The notes under the pieces were generated by a model, which ran no database searches, was not told the origin of the DNA, and saw only the letters and a list, made by a program, of their open reading frames with translations. 64,000 bases of DNA from Ahrensia sp. (lineage in GTDB: Bacteria > Pseudomonadota > Alphaproteobacteria > Rhizobiales > Rhizobiaceae). The position numbers and the translations under genes were made by a program. The stretch is from assembly GCA_002706335.1 (NCBI GenBank), contig PAKZ01000044.1, forward strand, positions 62,001-126,000, given 5' to 3'. Positions 9,195 to 18,553 of the stretch are shown in pieces (the stretch's first letter is position 1; every line of letters begins with the position of its first letter).

Positions 9195-10213
9195 AACGCC
9201 ACGGTGCTGCACGCATCGCGCTTGTCGCTGCCGGCCTGATTCTCGTTGCGGCGGGCGCGGCTTCGGCGCAGTCATCGCTGGGCATCGGTTCCAACGAGGT
9301 ATCGATCGAGCCGACCGGCGGCGTGTTTGCGCACTTCTTCCTCTGGGTTTCAGAGATGCAGCGGTCCTTCTACCGGGAGATGACCGGGGCGCTGAAGGCG
9401 ATGCGCGATGACGGTTCGGCGGTGTGGCTTCTGGTCGGGCTCTCCTTCGCCTACGGCATATTTCACGCGGCGGGGCCGGGCCACGGCAAGGCGGTGATCT
9501 CCTCCTACATGCTGGCGAACGAGACGCTGCTGCGGCGCGGCGTCATCCTCTCTTTCATCTCCGCGATGCTGCAGGCGGTGTCGGCGATCGTGCTGGTCAG
9601 CGTCGCCTTCCTCGTGCTGCGTGGCACGGCGATCAAGATGACCGACGCGACATGGTTCATGGAAACGGCGAGCTATGCCTTGATCGCGCTATTCGGCTTC
9701 TGGCTGCTGGTGACGAAGCTCATGCCACGCCGGCAGGCCGTCTCGCTGTCGTCCGCAGCGGTTCACGACCATGGTCATGCGCACAGCCGTGACCATCATC
9801 ACGGGCATGACCATCACCATCATGGCGATGGCGAGGTTTGCTCGACCTGCGGCCACGCGCATGCGCCGGATCCGAAAATGCTGGCCGGGCCGATGAACTG
9901 GCGCTCGGCCTGGGCGGCTGTCGCCGCTGTCGGTCTTCGGCCCTGTTCGGGTGCACTAATCGTGCTGACCTTCGCATTGCTGAACGGGCTCGTTGCCGGC
10001 GGCGTGCTGTCGGTGTTCGCGATGGCGGTCGGTACGGCGATCACCGTCTCGGTGCTGGCGACGATTGCCGTGACGGCGAAGAACGCGGCGCTCAAATTCT
10101 CGGGCTCCGGCGCGATGTCGACGCGGCTGCATCGCGGCATCGAGATCGGCGGCGCGGCGCTGGTGATGGTGCTCGGGATAATCCTGCTCGGCGGGGCGCT
10201 GGCGGCTTACTGA
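9191..10213 (+). CDS. Nickel/cobalt transporter of the NicO/RcnA family
   Basis: FAYGIFHAAGPGHGKAVISSYML, His-rich loop HDHGHAHSRDHHHGHDHHHHGDGEVCSTCGHAH, VGLRPCSGALIVLTFAL. Overlaps the DUF1007 stop codon. Confidence 0.92.
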   Translation: MKRHGAARIALVAAGLILVAAGAASAQSSLGIGSNEVSIEPTGGVFAHFFLWVSEMQRSFYREMTGALKAMRDDGSAVWLLVGLSFAYGIFHAAGPGHGKAVISSYMLANETLLRRGVILSFISAMLQAVSAIVLVSVAFLVLRGTAIKMTDATWFMETASYALIALFGFWLLVTKLMPRRQAVSLSSAAVHDHGHAHSRDHHHGHDHHHHGDGEVCSTCGHAHAPDPKMLAGPMNWRSAWAAVAAVGLRPCSGALIVLTFALLNGLVAGGVLSVFAMAVGTAITVSVLATIAVTAKNAALKFSGSGAMSTRLHRGIEIGGAALVMVLGIILLGGALAAY

Positions 10214-11181
10214 AGCGATCCGCCCAACTCATCCTCGATATGAATGCGAATGATGTCGTCGAAAGAGGTTTCGGCGGTGAAGCCCAGTCTGCTCGCGCGG
10301 TTGGCCTCGAAACGTTGCGGCCAGAATTCGACGATGGCTGAAATCGCCGGATCATGTTGCTCCCGGATAAGCGCAACCGCCTTGTCGCCGGCGATGCGGC
10401 GCAGAGCCTCGATCTGTTCGCTGACCGAGACGGCGACGCCGGGCAGCGTGATGGCGCGGCGCGGGCCGATTTCTTCCGAGGGCAGCCCGGCGGCGTGCAG
10501 AAGGAAGCCGACCGCCGAGCGCGGGCTCGCATGGGTGTGCACCACGTCGCGCGACACCGGCAGGACGGCTTCCTTGCCGGCCAGCGGCTCGCGGATGATC
10601 GAAGAGAAGAAGCCGGACGCGGCGAGGTTGGGCTTGCCGGGCCGTACGCAAATGGTCGGCAGCCGCAGCGCGACGCCGTCCATGAAGCCGCGGCGGGGAT
10701 AGTCGGTCAGGATCAGTTCGCCGATCTGCTTCTGGGCGCCGTAAGAGGTCAGCGGCACTTGCTGGAAATCGTCGCCGATCGCCGGCGGGAAGGGCGCGCC
10801 GAAAACGGCGATGGAGGAGGAATAGACGACGCGGGGAGCGTAACCTTCCCGCAGCCGGATCGCGTCGAAGAGGAAGCGTGTGCCGTCGAGATTGGCGCGG
10901 TAACCCTTGTCGAAATTCGCCTCTGCTTCGCCGGAAACGACACCGGCGAGATGGAAGACCATGTCGGCATCGCGGGCGGCGAGAGCTTCGGCCACGCCCG
11001 GGTCGGCGAGATCGCTGGTCTCGGCGGTGATGTCGAACGAAGCCTGCGGCGGCTCGAAGGGCACGATGTCCTGCAGATGCAGGCTTTCGATGGCCGCGCC
11101 GTTCAGCGTACCGTCGGCGATCAGGCGTTCGGTCAGCTTGCGGCCGACCATGCCGGCGGCGCCGGTGATCGCGATCCTCAT
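10207..11181 (-). CDS. denD: D-erythronate dehydrogenase-like NAD-dependent epimerase/dehydratase
   Basis: MRIAITGAAGMVGRKLTERLIADGTLNG...VFHLAGVVSGEAEANFDKGYRANLDGTRFLFDAIR...ALRLPTICVRPGKPNLAASGFFSSIIREPLAG is characteristic of DenD. Confidence 0.85.
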   Translation of the reverse strand: MRIAITGAAGMVGRKLTERLIADGTLNGAAIESLHLQDIVPFEPPQASFDITAETSDLADPGVAEALAARDADMVFHLAGVVSGEAEANFDKGYRANLDGTRFLFDAIRLREGYAPRVVYSSSIAVFGAPFPPAIGDDFQQVPLTSYGAQKQIGELILTDYPRRGFMDGVALRLPTICVRPGKPNLAASGFFSSIIREPLAGKEAVLPVSRDVVHTHASPRSAVGFLLHAAGLPSEEIGPRRAITLPGVAVSVSEQIEALRRIAGDKAVALIREQHDPAISAIVEFWPQRFEANRASRLGFTAETSFDDIIRIHIEDELGGSLQ

Positions 11182-11393
11182 TTGTTTCTCCGGGCGCGGC
11201 CGCGCAGCCAAAGCCCGACGAACGGGAGGACAAGCACGGCGGCGACCACGACGGCGGCGAGGACAGGGCTTTGCGTCCCGATCGCCATCATGATCGAGGG
11301 CAGGAAATAGAGGATCAGCGCGAAGCCGAGGAAAAGGATCGCGGCGCTGATCAGCGTCTTGCGGTCATAATTGCCGTCACGGTTTTCGGACAT
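11178..11393 (-). CDS. Small two-TM membrane protein (71 aa)
   Basis: MSENRDGNYDRKTLISAAILFLGFALILYFLPSIMMAIG...VVVAAVLVLPFVGLWLRGRARRNK. Overlaps its neighbours' start and stop codons in a tight operon. Confidence 0.6.
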   Translation of the reverse strand: MSENRDGNYDRKTLISAAILFLGFALILYFLPSIMMAIGTQSPVLAAVVVAAVLVLPFVGLWLRGRARRNK

Positions 11394-12148
11394 CAGAGCG
11401 TCCAGCCTCCGTCGATGGGGATTGCGGTTCCGGTGGTAAAGGCGGCGGCGTCGCTGGCCAGATAGACGGCGAGGGCGGCGACCTCCTCCGGCCTGCCGAC
11501 GCGGCCCATAGGCTGGCGCTCGACGAACATGGCGAGCGCCTTGTCGGCGCCGCCGACCGACTTGCCGAGTTCCTCGACGCGGCCATGCCACGAGGGCGAT
11601 TCGATCGTCCCGGGGCAGATGGCGTTGCAGCGGATGCCCTGGCGGATGAAGTCCTGCGCGACCGACTTGGTCAGGCCGATGACAGCGGCTTTTGTCGCGC
11701 CATAGGCATAGCGGTTGGGAGCGCCCTTCAAGGATGAGGCACCCGACGACATGATGACGATCGATCCGGAGGTTTCATTGGCAGCAGCGCGGGTCAACAT
11801 TTCCGGCAGGAAGGCACGGATCATGCGGTGCATCGACTTGACGTTGAGGTCGAAGGAGAAATCCCAGTCGTCCTCGGAGCATTCCAGCACCGTGCCGTGA
11901 TGCACAAAGCCGGCGACATTGGCCAGAATGTCGATTCCGCCGACGGCGCCGGCATAGGCCTCGACTGCCTCCGTATCGGTGACGTCGAGGCGGGCCTTGG
12001 CGGCGTTGAGGCCGTCGAGCTTGTCGATATCACGATCGGAGGCGTGCACCGTCGCGCCCTCGGCGGCAAAGGCTTCCGCGATGGCGCGGCCGATTCCCTG
12101 ACCCGCCGCCGTCACCACGGCAATCTTTCCCTCAAGCTGTCCGGCCAT
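11393..12148 (-). CDS. SDR family oxidoreductase (2-keto-3-deoxy-fuconate/3-hydroxybutyrate dehydrogenase-like)
   Basis: VVTAAGQGIGRAIAEAFAAEGATVHASD, YAYGATKAAVIGLTKSVAQDFIRQGIRCNAICPGTIESPS. Confidence 0.9.
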   Translation of the reverse strand: MAGQLEGKIAVVTAAGQGIGRAIAEAFAAEGATVHASDRDIDKLDGLNAAKARLDVTDTEAVEAYAGAVGGIDILANVAGFVHHGTVLECSEDDWDFSFDLNVKSMHRMIRAFLPEMLTRAAANETSGSIVIMSSGASSLKGAPNRYAYGATKAAVIGLTKSVAQDFIRQGIRCNAICPGTIESPSWHGRVEELGKSVGGADKALAMFVERQPMGRVGRPEEVAALAVYLASDAAAFTTGTAIPIDGGWTL

Positions 12149-12167
12149 GTTACCTCCCGTCTTTCGG

Positions 12168-13295
12168 TCAGGCGACTGTCGCGACCATGTGCACCGCGAT
12201 GCGGTCGCCGCCCATATTCTCTTCGCGGTCTAGCACGAAGCCAAGGCGCTTGTACCACCCCAGGGCGGGATTGCGCGCATTCGTCATCAGCCTGATTTCC
12301 GGCAGGCCGAGCGCGCGGGCGCGATCGAAGGTTGCCTGCATCATCGCCTTGCCGAGGCCGCTGGCGGCGACCGCAGGCAGCGTGGCGATCGATTCCAGAT
12401 ACAGATAACCGGCCGCGCGGCGCAGGATCAGCAGTCCATGGCTGTTCGGGGCGAGCCAGGCCTCGCACTCGGCTAGAACCGAAGCATAGTCCCAGCGCAA
12501 CGGCATCGGTTCGCCGCCGGTGGCGTCGCGGGTGCGGGCATAGGCCTGGGCCTGGATCGCCTCGACAATCTCGCGATGCTCGGGGCCGATGCGTTCCAGC
12601 ACGACGCCATTCGCCTCCAGGCGACGCGCGGTGAGCGCGGACAGGGCGACGCGCTGCCGGCCTTCTTCATCGAAATTCTCCGGCGCGAGCCAGGTCTCGA
12701 AGGCGGCCTTTGCCTGCGGCCATTCGCGGTCGAGGAGCGAGAACCAGGTAGTGTCGCGATTTTCGCCCTTGACCACGGCCGCCTGTCGAAAGGTTCCTTC
12801 GCAGGTCATTGCAAACCGCTTCGCCGCGCGTTTCGACGGCTCGTTGCGGTCGTTGCATTTCCATTCGAAACGGCGGTAGCCGAGATCGTCGAAGACGTGG
12901 GCGGCGAAGAGGTAGAAGGCCTCGGTCGCCGCCGGGGTCTGCGCCATGATGGACGACCATAGGATGTGACCGATCTCGATGACGCCGTTCGCGGTGTCGA
13001 TGCGCAGGAAGGTCTGCCGGCCGGCGACCTTGCCCGAGGCCTTGTCGATGACGGCGTAATAGAGCGGATCGGTGCTGGTTTCCGCCTTGTCCAGCCATGG
13101 CTGGTAAGCCTCGCGGCTTGCCGGCGGCAATTCCGGCAGCCAACGGAAGCGTGAATCCGCATCATGCATGGTCGAGGCGGCAAAGAGCGCATCCCCGTGA
13201 CGGGCGGCCGAAAGGCGCTCCAGTCGCACGAAGCGGCCTTCCAGAACGTCGACATTCGGAGCGGAGCGTGGTGTCCAGTTCGACAGGTCTTGCAT
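12168..13295 (-). CDS. Tandem GNAT acetyltransferase: N-terminal RimJ/RimL-like domain fused to a C-terminal GNAT domain
   Basis: N-terminal half: GVIEIGHILWSSIMAQTPAATEAFYLFAAHVFDDLGYRRFEWKCNDRNEPSKRAAKRFAMTCEGTFRQA. C-terminal half: IATLPAVAASGLGKAMMQATFDRARALGLPEIRLMTNARNPALGWYKRLGF. Start set at MQDLSNWTPR. Confidence 0.85.
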   Translation of the reverse strand: MQDLSNWTPRSAPNVDVLEGRFVRLERLSAARHGDALFAASTMHDADSRFRWLPELPPASREAYQPWLDKAETSTDPLYYAVIDKASGKVAGRQTFLRIDTANGVIEIGHILWSSIMAQTPAATEAFYLFAAHVFDDLGYRRFEWKCNDRNEPSKRAAKRFAMTCEGTFRQAAVVKGENRDTTWFSLLDREWPQAKAAFETWLAPENFDEEGRQRVALSALTARRLEANGVVLERIGPEHREIVEAIQAQAYARTRDATGGEPMPLRWDYASVLAECEAWLAPNSHGLLILRRAAGYLYLESIATLPAVAASGLGKAMMQATFDRARALGLPEIRLMTNARNPALGWYKRLGFVLDREENMGGDRIAVHMVATVA

Positions 13296-13379
13296 GGCAA
13301 TTGTCCCGATCGGTGAGAATTGCGTTTCCTTAAGCGAAATGCCAGAGAGCTTCACGCCGGAAATTGTCAGGGAAACAAG

Positions 13380-14549
13380 ATGCTGCACACAGTCGCCGCC
13401 TATGATTGTATCGGGGAAGAAAACGCCTTTGCCGTGCTGGCGCGGGCGACGAAGCTGGCCGCGGACGGTCGCGACATCATCAATCTCGGCATCGGCCAGC
13501 CGGATTTCAAAACGCCGGATCACATCGTCGAGGCGGCGATCAAGGCGCTGCGCGACGGCCATCACGGCTATACGCCGGCCAATGGCATCCTGCCGGCGCG
13601 CGAGGCGGTGGCGCGGCGCACGCTGACCATGACAGGTATCGAAATCTCGCCGGAGAGCGTGATGATCATGCCGGGCGGAAAACCCACCATGTATGCGGCG
13701 ATCACGCTGTTCGGCGAGCCGGGCGCGGAGATCCTCTACCCGGATCCGGGCTTTCCGATCTACCGCTCGATGATCGAGTTCACGGGTGCGACGCCGGTAC
13801 CGGTGCCGGTCCGCGAGGAAAACGGGTTTGCCTTCTCGGCGGAGGAGACGTTGTCGTTAATCACGCCGAATACGCGGCTGCTGATCCTCAATTCGCCGGC
13901 CAACCCGACCGGCGGCGTGACGCCCAAATCGGAGATCGATGCGCTGGTGAAGGGACTGGCGGACTTTCCGGATGTGGCGATCCTATCGGATGAGATCTAC
14001 GACATCATGACCTACGACGGCGAAACGCATACGTCGCTGCTGACTTACCCGGAGATCCGCGACCGGCTGATCGTGCTGAACGGCTGGTCGAAGACCTGGG
14101 CGATGACCGGCTGGCGGCTCGGCTGGTCGATCTGGCCGGACGGGCTGATCGACAAGGTGCGCAAGCTCGCCGTCAATTGCTGGTCCTGCGTCAACGCGCC
14201 GTCGCAGTTCGCCGGCATCGCGGCGATCGACGGGCCGCAGGACGCGGTCGGGGAGATGATGGCCGCCTTCGACAAGCGCCGGCATATCGTCGTCGAGAAG
14301 ATGAATGCGCTGCCGGGTGTGAGTTGCGCGACGCCGAAAGGTGCGTTCTACGCCTTCCCGAATGTCTCCGAGACCGGCTGGAAGGCGAAGAAGCTTGCCT
14401 CGGCGCTTCTGGAGGATGCCGGCGTGGCGCTGATCGGCGGGCCGGATTTCGGCATTCTCGGCGAGGGCTATATAAGGCTCTCCTTTGCCAACTCGGCGGA
14501 GAATATCGAAAAGGCGATCGAACGGATCGGCGATTTCCTTCAGCGATAG
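13380..14549 (+). CDS. Class I/II pyridoxal phosphate-dependent aminotransferase
   Basis: INLGIGQPDFKTPDHIVEAAIKALRDGHHGYTPANG, LNSPANPTGGVTPKSEI, LNGWSKTWAMTGWRLGW (PLP Lys). Confidence 0.93.
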   Translation: MLHTVAAYDCIGEENAFAVLARATKLAADGRDIINLGIGQPDFKTPDHIVEAAIKALRDGHHGYTPANGILPAREAVARRTLTMTGIEISPESVMIMPGGKPTMYAAITLFGEPGAEILYPDPGFPIYRSMIEFTGATPVPVPVREENGFAFSAEETLSLITPNTRLLILNSPANPTGGVTPKSEIDALVKGLADFPDVAILSDEIYDIMTYDGETHTSLLTYPEIRDRLIVLNGWSKTWAMTGWRLGWSIWPDGLIDKVRKLAVNCWSCVNAPSQFAGIAAIDGPQDAVGEMMAAFDKRRHIVVEKMNALPGVSCATPKGAFYAFPNVSETGWKAKKLASALLEDAGVALIGGPDFGILGEGYIRLSFANSAENIEKAIERIGDFLQR

Positions 14550-14673
14550 GTCCGACTATCCCAGGACGGGCAGGAAAGGCCTGCCCGGGAGCGGCGAACG
14601 CGATAAATCGGGGCGGCACCGGGCCGGACCTCGACGAACAGCTTCAAGATTTTCGGAAGTCCAGACGCAAAGC

Positions 14674-14707
14674 GGGCGATCTTTTGAGAAAGATCGCCCG
14701 GCTTCTT
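14674..14707 (+). terminator. Rho-independent terminator-like hairpin after the aminotransferase
   Basis: GGGCGATCTTT-tgag-AAAGATCGCCC followed by ggcttcttt. Confidence 0.6.
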
Positions 14708-14955
14708 TAGACCGCAGAGGGAGGAGCTGTCGGCCTAATATGCCACCACTGTTTCAGGATGACACGAATCAGTAACCAAATGGTTAGCGATCCGGCGAAT
14801 ACATGCAATTCCGTGCAGTAACAGAGGAGCGTCTATTTGCGTTCACTGAGACATTTTCGCCACAGGACGGCAAAGTTCAGGCAAGTTTGACGACTACTTG
14901 CGCGTGTGTCTTCGAAATATAGGCAAGATCTTGCCTACCTTTAGGGAAGGAACGG

Positions 14956-14980
14956 GGTCCGGCGCCATGTGCGCCGGACC
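14956..14980 (-). terminator. Stem-loop just downstream of the dctM stop
   Basis: GGTCCGGCGC-catgt-GCGCCGGACC, 10-bp perfect stem. No long U-tract. Confidence 0.45.
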
Positions 14981-14988
14981 GTATCTGC

Positions 14989-16614
14989 TCAGCGGGTGAC
15001 GATCTCCGGTCCCATCAGCGCATAGGGCAGGGCGGTCGACAGGATCGGCACATAGGTAACCAGCACCAGGAAGACGAGCAGGACGGCCACGAAGGGCGCG
15101 GCGGCGCGCACGACCTGTATGAGGCTCATGCCGGTGATGCCGGATGTGACGAAGAGGTTCAGCCCGATCGGCGGGGGGATCATGCCGATCTCCATGTTGA
15201 CCACCATAATGATGCCGAGGTGGATCGGGTCGACGCCGAGTTCCATGGCGATCGGGAAGACGACCGGGGCAACAATCAACAGCAGGCCTGACGGCTCCAT
15301 GAACTGGCCGCCGAGGAGCAACAGCAGATTGACCGCGATCAGGAAGGTGAACCAGGTGAAGCCGGCGTCGACCATCAGGCCGGTGATCGCCTGCGGAATG
15401 CGCTCCGCTGTCAGCACATGGGCGAAGAGCAGCGCGTTCACGATGATGAACATCAGCATGATGATCGTCTTGGAAGAATCGATCATCACCTTGCGCGTGT
15501 CGGCGTGGAAAAAGGCGCTGACGAAATACCGGCTCATCATCGCAAGGTTGCGGCCCCAGACCGGCAGGCCGGCGGCGATGAAGCGCGGAATGTTCGCCGG
15601 GTTCGAAGCGGGGTCGCGCCACACCGAATAGGCGACAAGCACGGCCAGCGACAGGGCGAGGCCGACCCAGGCGCGCCCGGCGGCGGTGACATTCTCCCAG
15701 TCGGCGGTGGCGAAGAAGGAAAGCACCATCCAGACGAAGAAGAAGGCGAGCGCATAGACCGTGGCGGAAAAGCCGACATAGGCCGGCGTGCCGCGCACAT
15801 CCTCCTCGCGTAGCCAGCGTCGGCCAGCCATCGGGCCCATGTCGCGATAGACGAAGGTGGCGATAAAGAAGGCATAGACCGCGGCGACTGCGGCCGCTTC
15901 GGTGGGGGTGAAGACGCCGCCATAGATGCCGCCGATGATGATGATGATCAGGAAAAGGCCCCAGCCGGCTTCCTTGCCGCCATTCATCAGCTCGCCGAAG
16001 CCCTTCCATTCTTCCGCGGGAAGATTGCGGCGGCGCGCTATGATGTAGATCGCGGTCATCAGCATCAGGCCCGCGAGCAGGCCGGGGATGACGCCCGCCA
16101 GGAACATGCGGCCGACGGAGACGTTGGTGGCCGCCGCATAAACGACCATGACGATGGAGGGCGGGATCAGGATCCCAAGCGTGCCGGCATTGGCGATGAC
16201 GCCGGCCGCGAATTCCTTGGTGTAGCCGACCTGGCGCATTCCGGCGATGGCAATGGTGCCGATGGCGACGACAGTGGCCGGCGAGGAGCCGGAGAGCGCC
16301 GCGAACATCATGCAGGCAAGCACCGAAGCCATGGCGAGGCCGCCGCGGAAATGGCCAACCGTGGCGATGGAGAAGCGGATGATGCGCTTGGCCACACTGC
16401 CGGTCGACATGAAGGACGAGGCGAGCACGAAGAAGGGGATCGCCAGCAGCGTGTAGTTCTGAGACGCGGTGAAGAGCTGTTGCGCCACCGACGACATGGA
16501 GTCGTTGGAAAAGAAGGCGATGACGATGATGGAGGACAGGCCCAGCGAGACAGCGACGGGAACGCCGAGGAACAGCAGGCCGAGAACGAGGACGAAGAGA
16601 ATTCCGGTTTCCAT
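14989..16614 (-). CDS. dctM: TRAP transporter large permease (DctM), with an extra central insertion
   Basis: METGILFVLVLGLLFLGVPVAVSLGLSSI..., ALSGSSPATVVAIGTIAI, GTLGILIPPSIVMVVYAAATNVSVGRMFLAGVIPGLL, FTPTEAAAVAAVYA, HLGIIMVVNMEIGMIPPPIGLNLFV. Confidence 0.93.
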   Translation of the reverse strand: METGILFVLVLGLLFLGVPVAVSLGLSSIIVIAFFSNDSMSSVAQQLFTASQNYTLLAIPFFVLASSFMSTGSVAKRIIRFSIATVGHFRGGLAMASVLACMMFAALSGSSPATVVAIGTIAIAGMRQVGYTKEFAAGVIANAGTLGILIPPSIVMVVYAAATNVSVGRMFLAGVIPGLLAGLMLMTAIYIIARRRNLPAEEWKGFGELMNGGKEAGWGLFLIIIIIGGIYGGVFTPTEAAAVAAVYAFFIATFVYRDMGPMAGRRWLREEDVRGTPAYVGFSATVYALAFFFVWMVLSFFATADWENVTAAGRAWVGLALSLAVLVAYSVWRDPASNPANIPRFIAAGLPVWGRNLAMMSRYFVSAFFHADTRKVMIDSSKTIIMLMFIIVNALLFAHVLTAERIPQAITGLMVDAGFTWFTFLIAVNLLLLLGGQFMEPSGLLLIVAPVVFPIAMELGVDPIHLGIIMVVNMEIGMIPPPIGLNLFVTSGITGMSLIQVVRAAAPFVAVLLVFLVLVTYVPILSTALPYALMGPEIVTR

Positions 16615-16618
16615 GGCC

Positions 16619-17329
16619 TCAATCCTTCAGGAGGTCTTTGTTCTCGGCGACGAGGTCTTCCGCCTCGTGTCCGGCGATGATCAGTTCGCGTTCGCCGCGC
16701 GCGATGGCGACGATCGCCTGGAGGCTGCGGAAGGCGAGAAGGCCAAGCCCGATCGGCAGCATCAGATAGGCAACCCAACGCTGGACGCGTTCCTGCAGGC
16801 CGAAGCTCTCCTGCACCCAGACTGGATAGCGCAGATCGTCGAGGCCGATGCCGGTGTTGAACATCAGGGTCCAATAGCCGAGCGCGCCGGCCTGGCGGTA
16901 GGAGGTAACTTCCTTGCCGCCGAAGAAGGCGAGCCAGCCGGCGTGCAGCAGCATCAGCGCATAGAGAAGGCAGCAGACGGCGCCGAAGAAGGCGGCGGCG
17001 TGGAACAGGGGTTTCGGGAAAGTGCGGATCAGAGCGTCAACGCCCAGATGCATGCCCTTCTTCACGCCGTATGACATGCCGAACAGGATCAGCCATGCAA
17101 ACAGGATGCGCGTCAGCTCCAGCGCGCCGCTCCAGCCGGTGTGGAAGCCATAGCGGGCGACGACCTGCGAGAACGAGATGATGGTGATCGCGGCGAGAAG
17201 GATCGCGATGATGTTTTCTTCGATCCTGTCGACGGCGTCCGCATTCCAGCGCTCGGCAAGGAACAGCACCACGATCAGGACGACAAGCAGGACGGATGGC
17301 CAGAACAGTTCCATGATTACCTCCCCCAA
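16619..17329 (-). CDS. dctQ: TRAP transporter small permease (DctQ)
   Basis: VVARYGFHTGWSGALELTRILFAWLILFGMSYGVKKGMHLGVDALIRTFP. Start may be MELFWPSVLL (17314). Confidence 0.88.
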   Translation of the reverse strand: MGEVIMELFWPSVLLVVLIVVLFLAERWNADAVDRIEENIIAILLAAITIISFSQVVARYGFHTGWSGALELTRILFAWLILFGMSYGVKKGMHLGVDALIRTFPKPLFHAAAFFGAVCCLLYALMLLHAGWLAFFGGKEVTSYRQAGALGYWTLMFNTGIGLDDLRYPVWVQESFGLQERVQRWVAYLMLPIGLGLLAFRSLQAIVAIARGERELIIAGHEAEDLVAENKDLLKD

Positions 17330-17364
17330 ACAGAAAGCACCGCGGCGGATGGGCCGCGGGTGAA

Positions 17365-17389
17365 GGACCGGCGGGCTGGCCGCCGGTCC
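17365..17389 (-). promoter_or_regulatory. dctP-dctQ intercistronic stem-loop
   Basis: GGACCGGCGG-gctgg-CCGCCGGTCC, 10-bp perfect stem between the dctP stop and the dctQ start. Confidence 0.5.
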
Positions 17390-17401
17390 GATTTCAGGCG
17401 T

Positions 17402-18406
17402 TTACGAGCCGTTCGAGGAGACGGCGGCGTCGATCAGATCCTTGCCGATATCGCCTTCGAACTGCTCCCAGACGGGCTTCATGACAGCAACCCACTCGGC
17501 GCGCTGCTCGGGCGTCAGCTCGCGCACGGTTGCGCCGGCGTCGATGATGTTCTGACGGTTCGCGGCTTCCTTGTCTGCGACCTGGGCGTTGGCCGTCTTG
17601 GTCACGTCATCGACGATTGCGAGGAACTGGTCGCGCACCGCCGGATCGAGGCCGTTCAGCCAGTCGGTCGACGTGACGAGCAGATAGGCGAGCAGCTGGG
17701 GGTTGGTCTCGGTGCTGCCATCCTGCACCTCGAAGAACTTCTGGGTGTAGATGTTCGACCAGGAGTTTTCCTGTCCGTCGACAACACCGGTCTGCAGCGC
17801 GCCGTAGACTTCCTTGAAGGCGAGCTTCTGGGCCGAGCCGCCCATCGCCTCGATCATCGCTTCGGCGACGTCGGAGGTCTGTACGCGGAACTTGAGGCCC
17901 TCGGCGTCGGACGGCACGAGCAGCGGCTTGTTGGCCGAGAACTGCTTCAGGCCGGAGGACCAATAGCCAAGGCCGGTGTAGCCGTTCGGCTCGGTGACCT
18001 TCAGCAGATCGCGACCGGCGTCGGAATCGGCGAAGGTCGCAACGGCATCCAGCGAAGCGAACAGGAAGGGCAGGTCGAAGAGGCGGTATTTCTTGGTGTA
18101 GGCCTCGAATTTCGACAGCGACGGAGCGGCAAGCTGGACGTCGCCGAGCAGCAGCGCTTCCATGACCTTGTCATCGTCATAGAGCGTGGAGTTCGCGAAG
18201 ACCTCCATGCAGGCGGTGCCGTTCATCTCGTTGTTGACGCGCTCGGCCAGCATGGTCGCGGCATCACCTTTCGGGTGACCGGTCGCGGCGACGACATGGC
18301 TGAACTTGATGACCATTTCGCCGTCGTCGCAGGCGTTCTGCGCGAACGCCTGGCCAGTGGCAAAGGTGATGGCGAGCGCCGAGACGGCGCCGAGAAGTTT
18401 TTTCAT
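17402..18406 (-). CDS. dctP: TRAP transporter substrate-binding protein (DctP)
   Basis: MKKLLGAVSALAITFATGQAFAQ signal, VIKFSHVVAATGHPKGDAATMLAERVNN, GLKFRVQTSDVAEAMIEAMGGSAQKLAFKEVYGALQTGVVDGQENSWSNIYTQKFFEVQ. The ORF track starts slightly upstream (18421). Confidence 0.93.
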   Translation of the reverse strand: MKKLLGAVSALAITFATGQAFAQNACDDGEMVIKFSHVVAATGHPKGDAATMLAERVNNEMNGTACMEVFANSTLYDDDKVMEALLLGDVQLAAPSLSKFEAYTKKYRLFDLPFLFASLDAVATFADSDAGRDLLKVTEPNGYTGLGYWSSGLKQFSANKPLLVPSDAEGLKFRVQTSDVAEAMIEAMGGSAQKLAFKEVYGALQTGVVDGQENSWSNIYTQKFFEVQDGSTETNPQLLAYLLVTSTDWLNGLDPAVRDQFLAIVDDVTKTANAQVADKEAANRQNIIDAGATVRELTPEQRAEWVAVMKPVWEQFEGDIGKDLIDAAVSSNGS

Positions 18407-18537
18407 GAGATTTACCTCCACTTAGGGGACCATTCCCCGGTTCTCACGTCACAGGGAGGCGTTGGCTCAAGGCCTGCTTTCGCCGCGGTATCCGCGCTCC
18501 TCCCTCAAAAGGCGTCAAAACCTTTCGCAATAAAGGT

Positions 18538-18553
18538 AGCACGCACCGTGCCA
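18538..18553 (-). promoter_or_regulatory. Putative sigma-54 (-24/-12) promoter of dctP
   Basis: Reverse strand reads TGGCACGGTGCGTGCT; compare consensus TGGCACG-N4-TTGCW. It has the -24 GG and -12 GC, with one mismatch. Confidence 0.6.
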
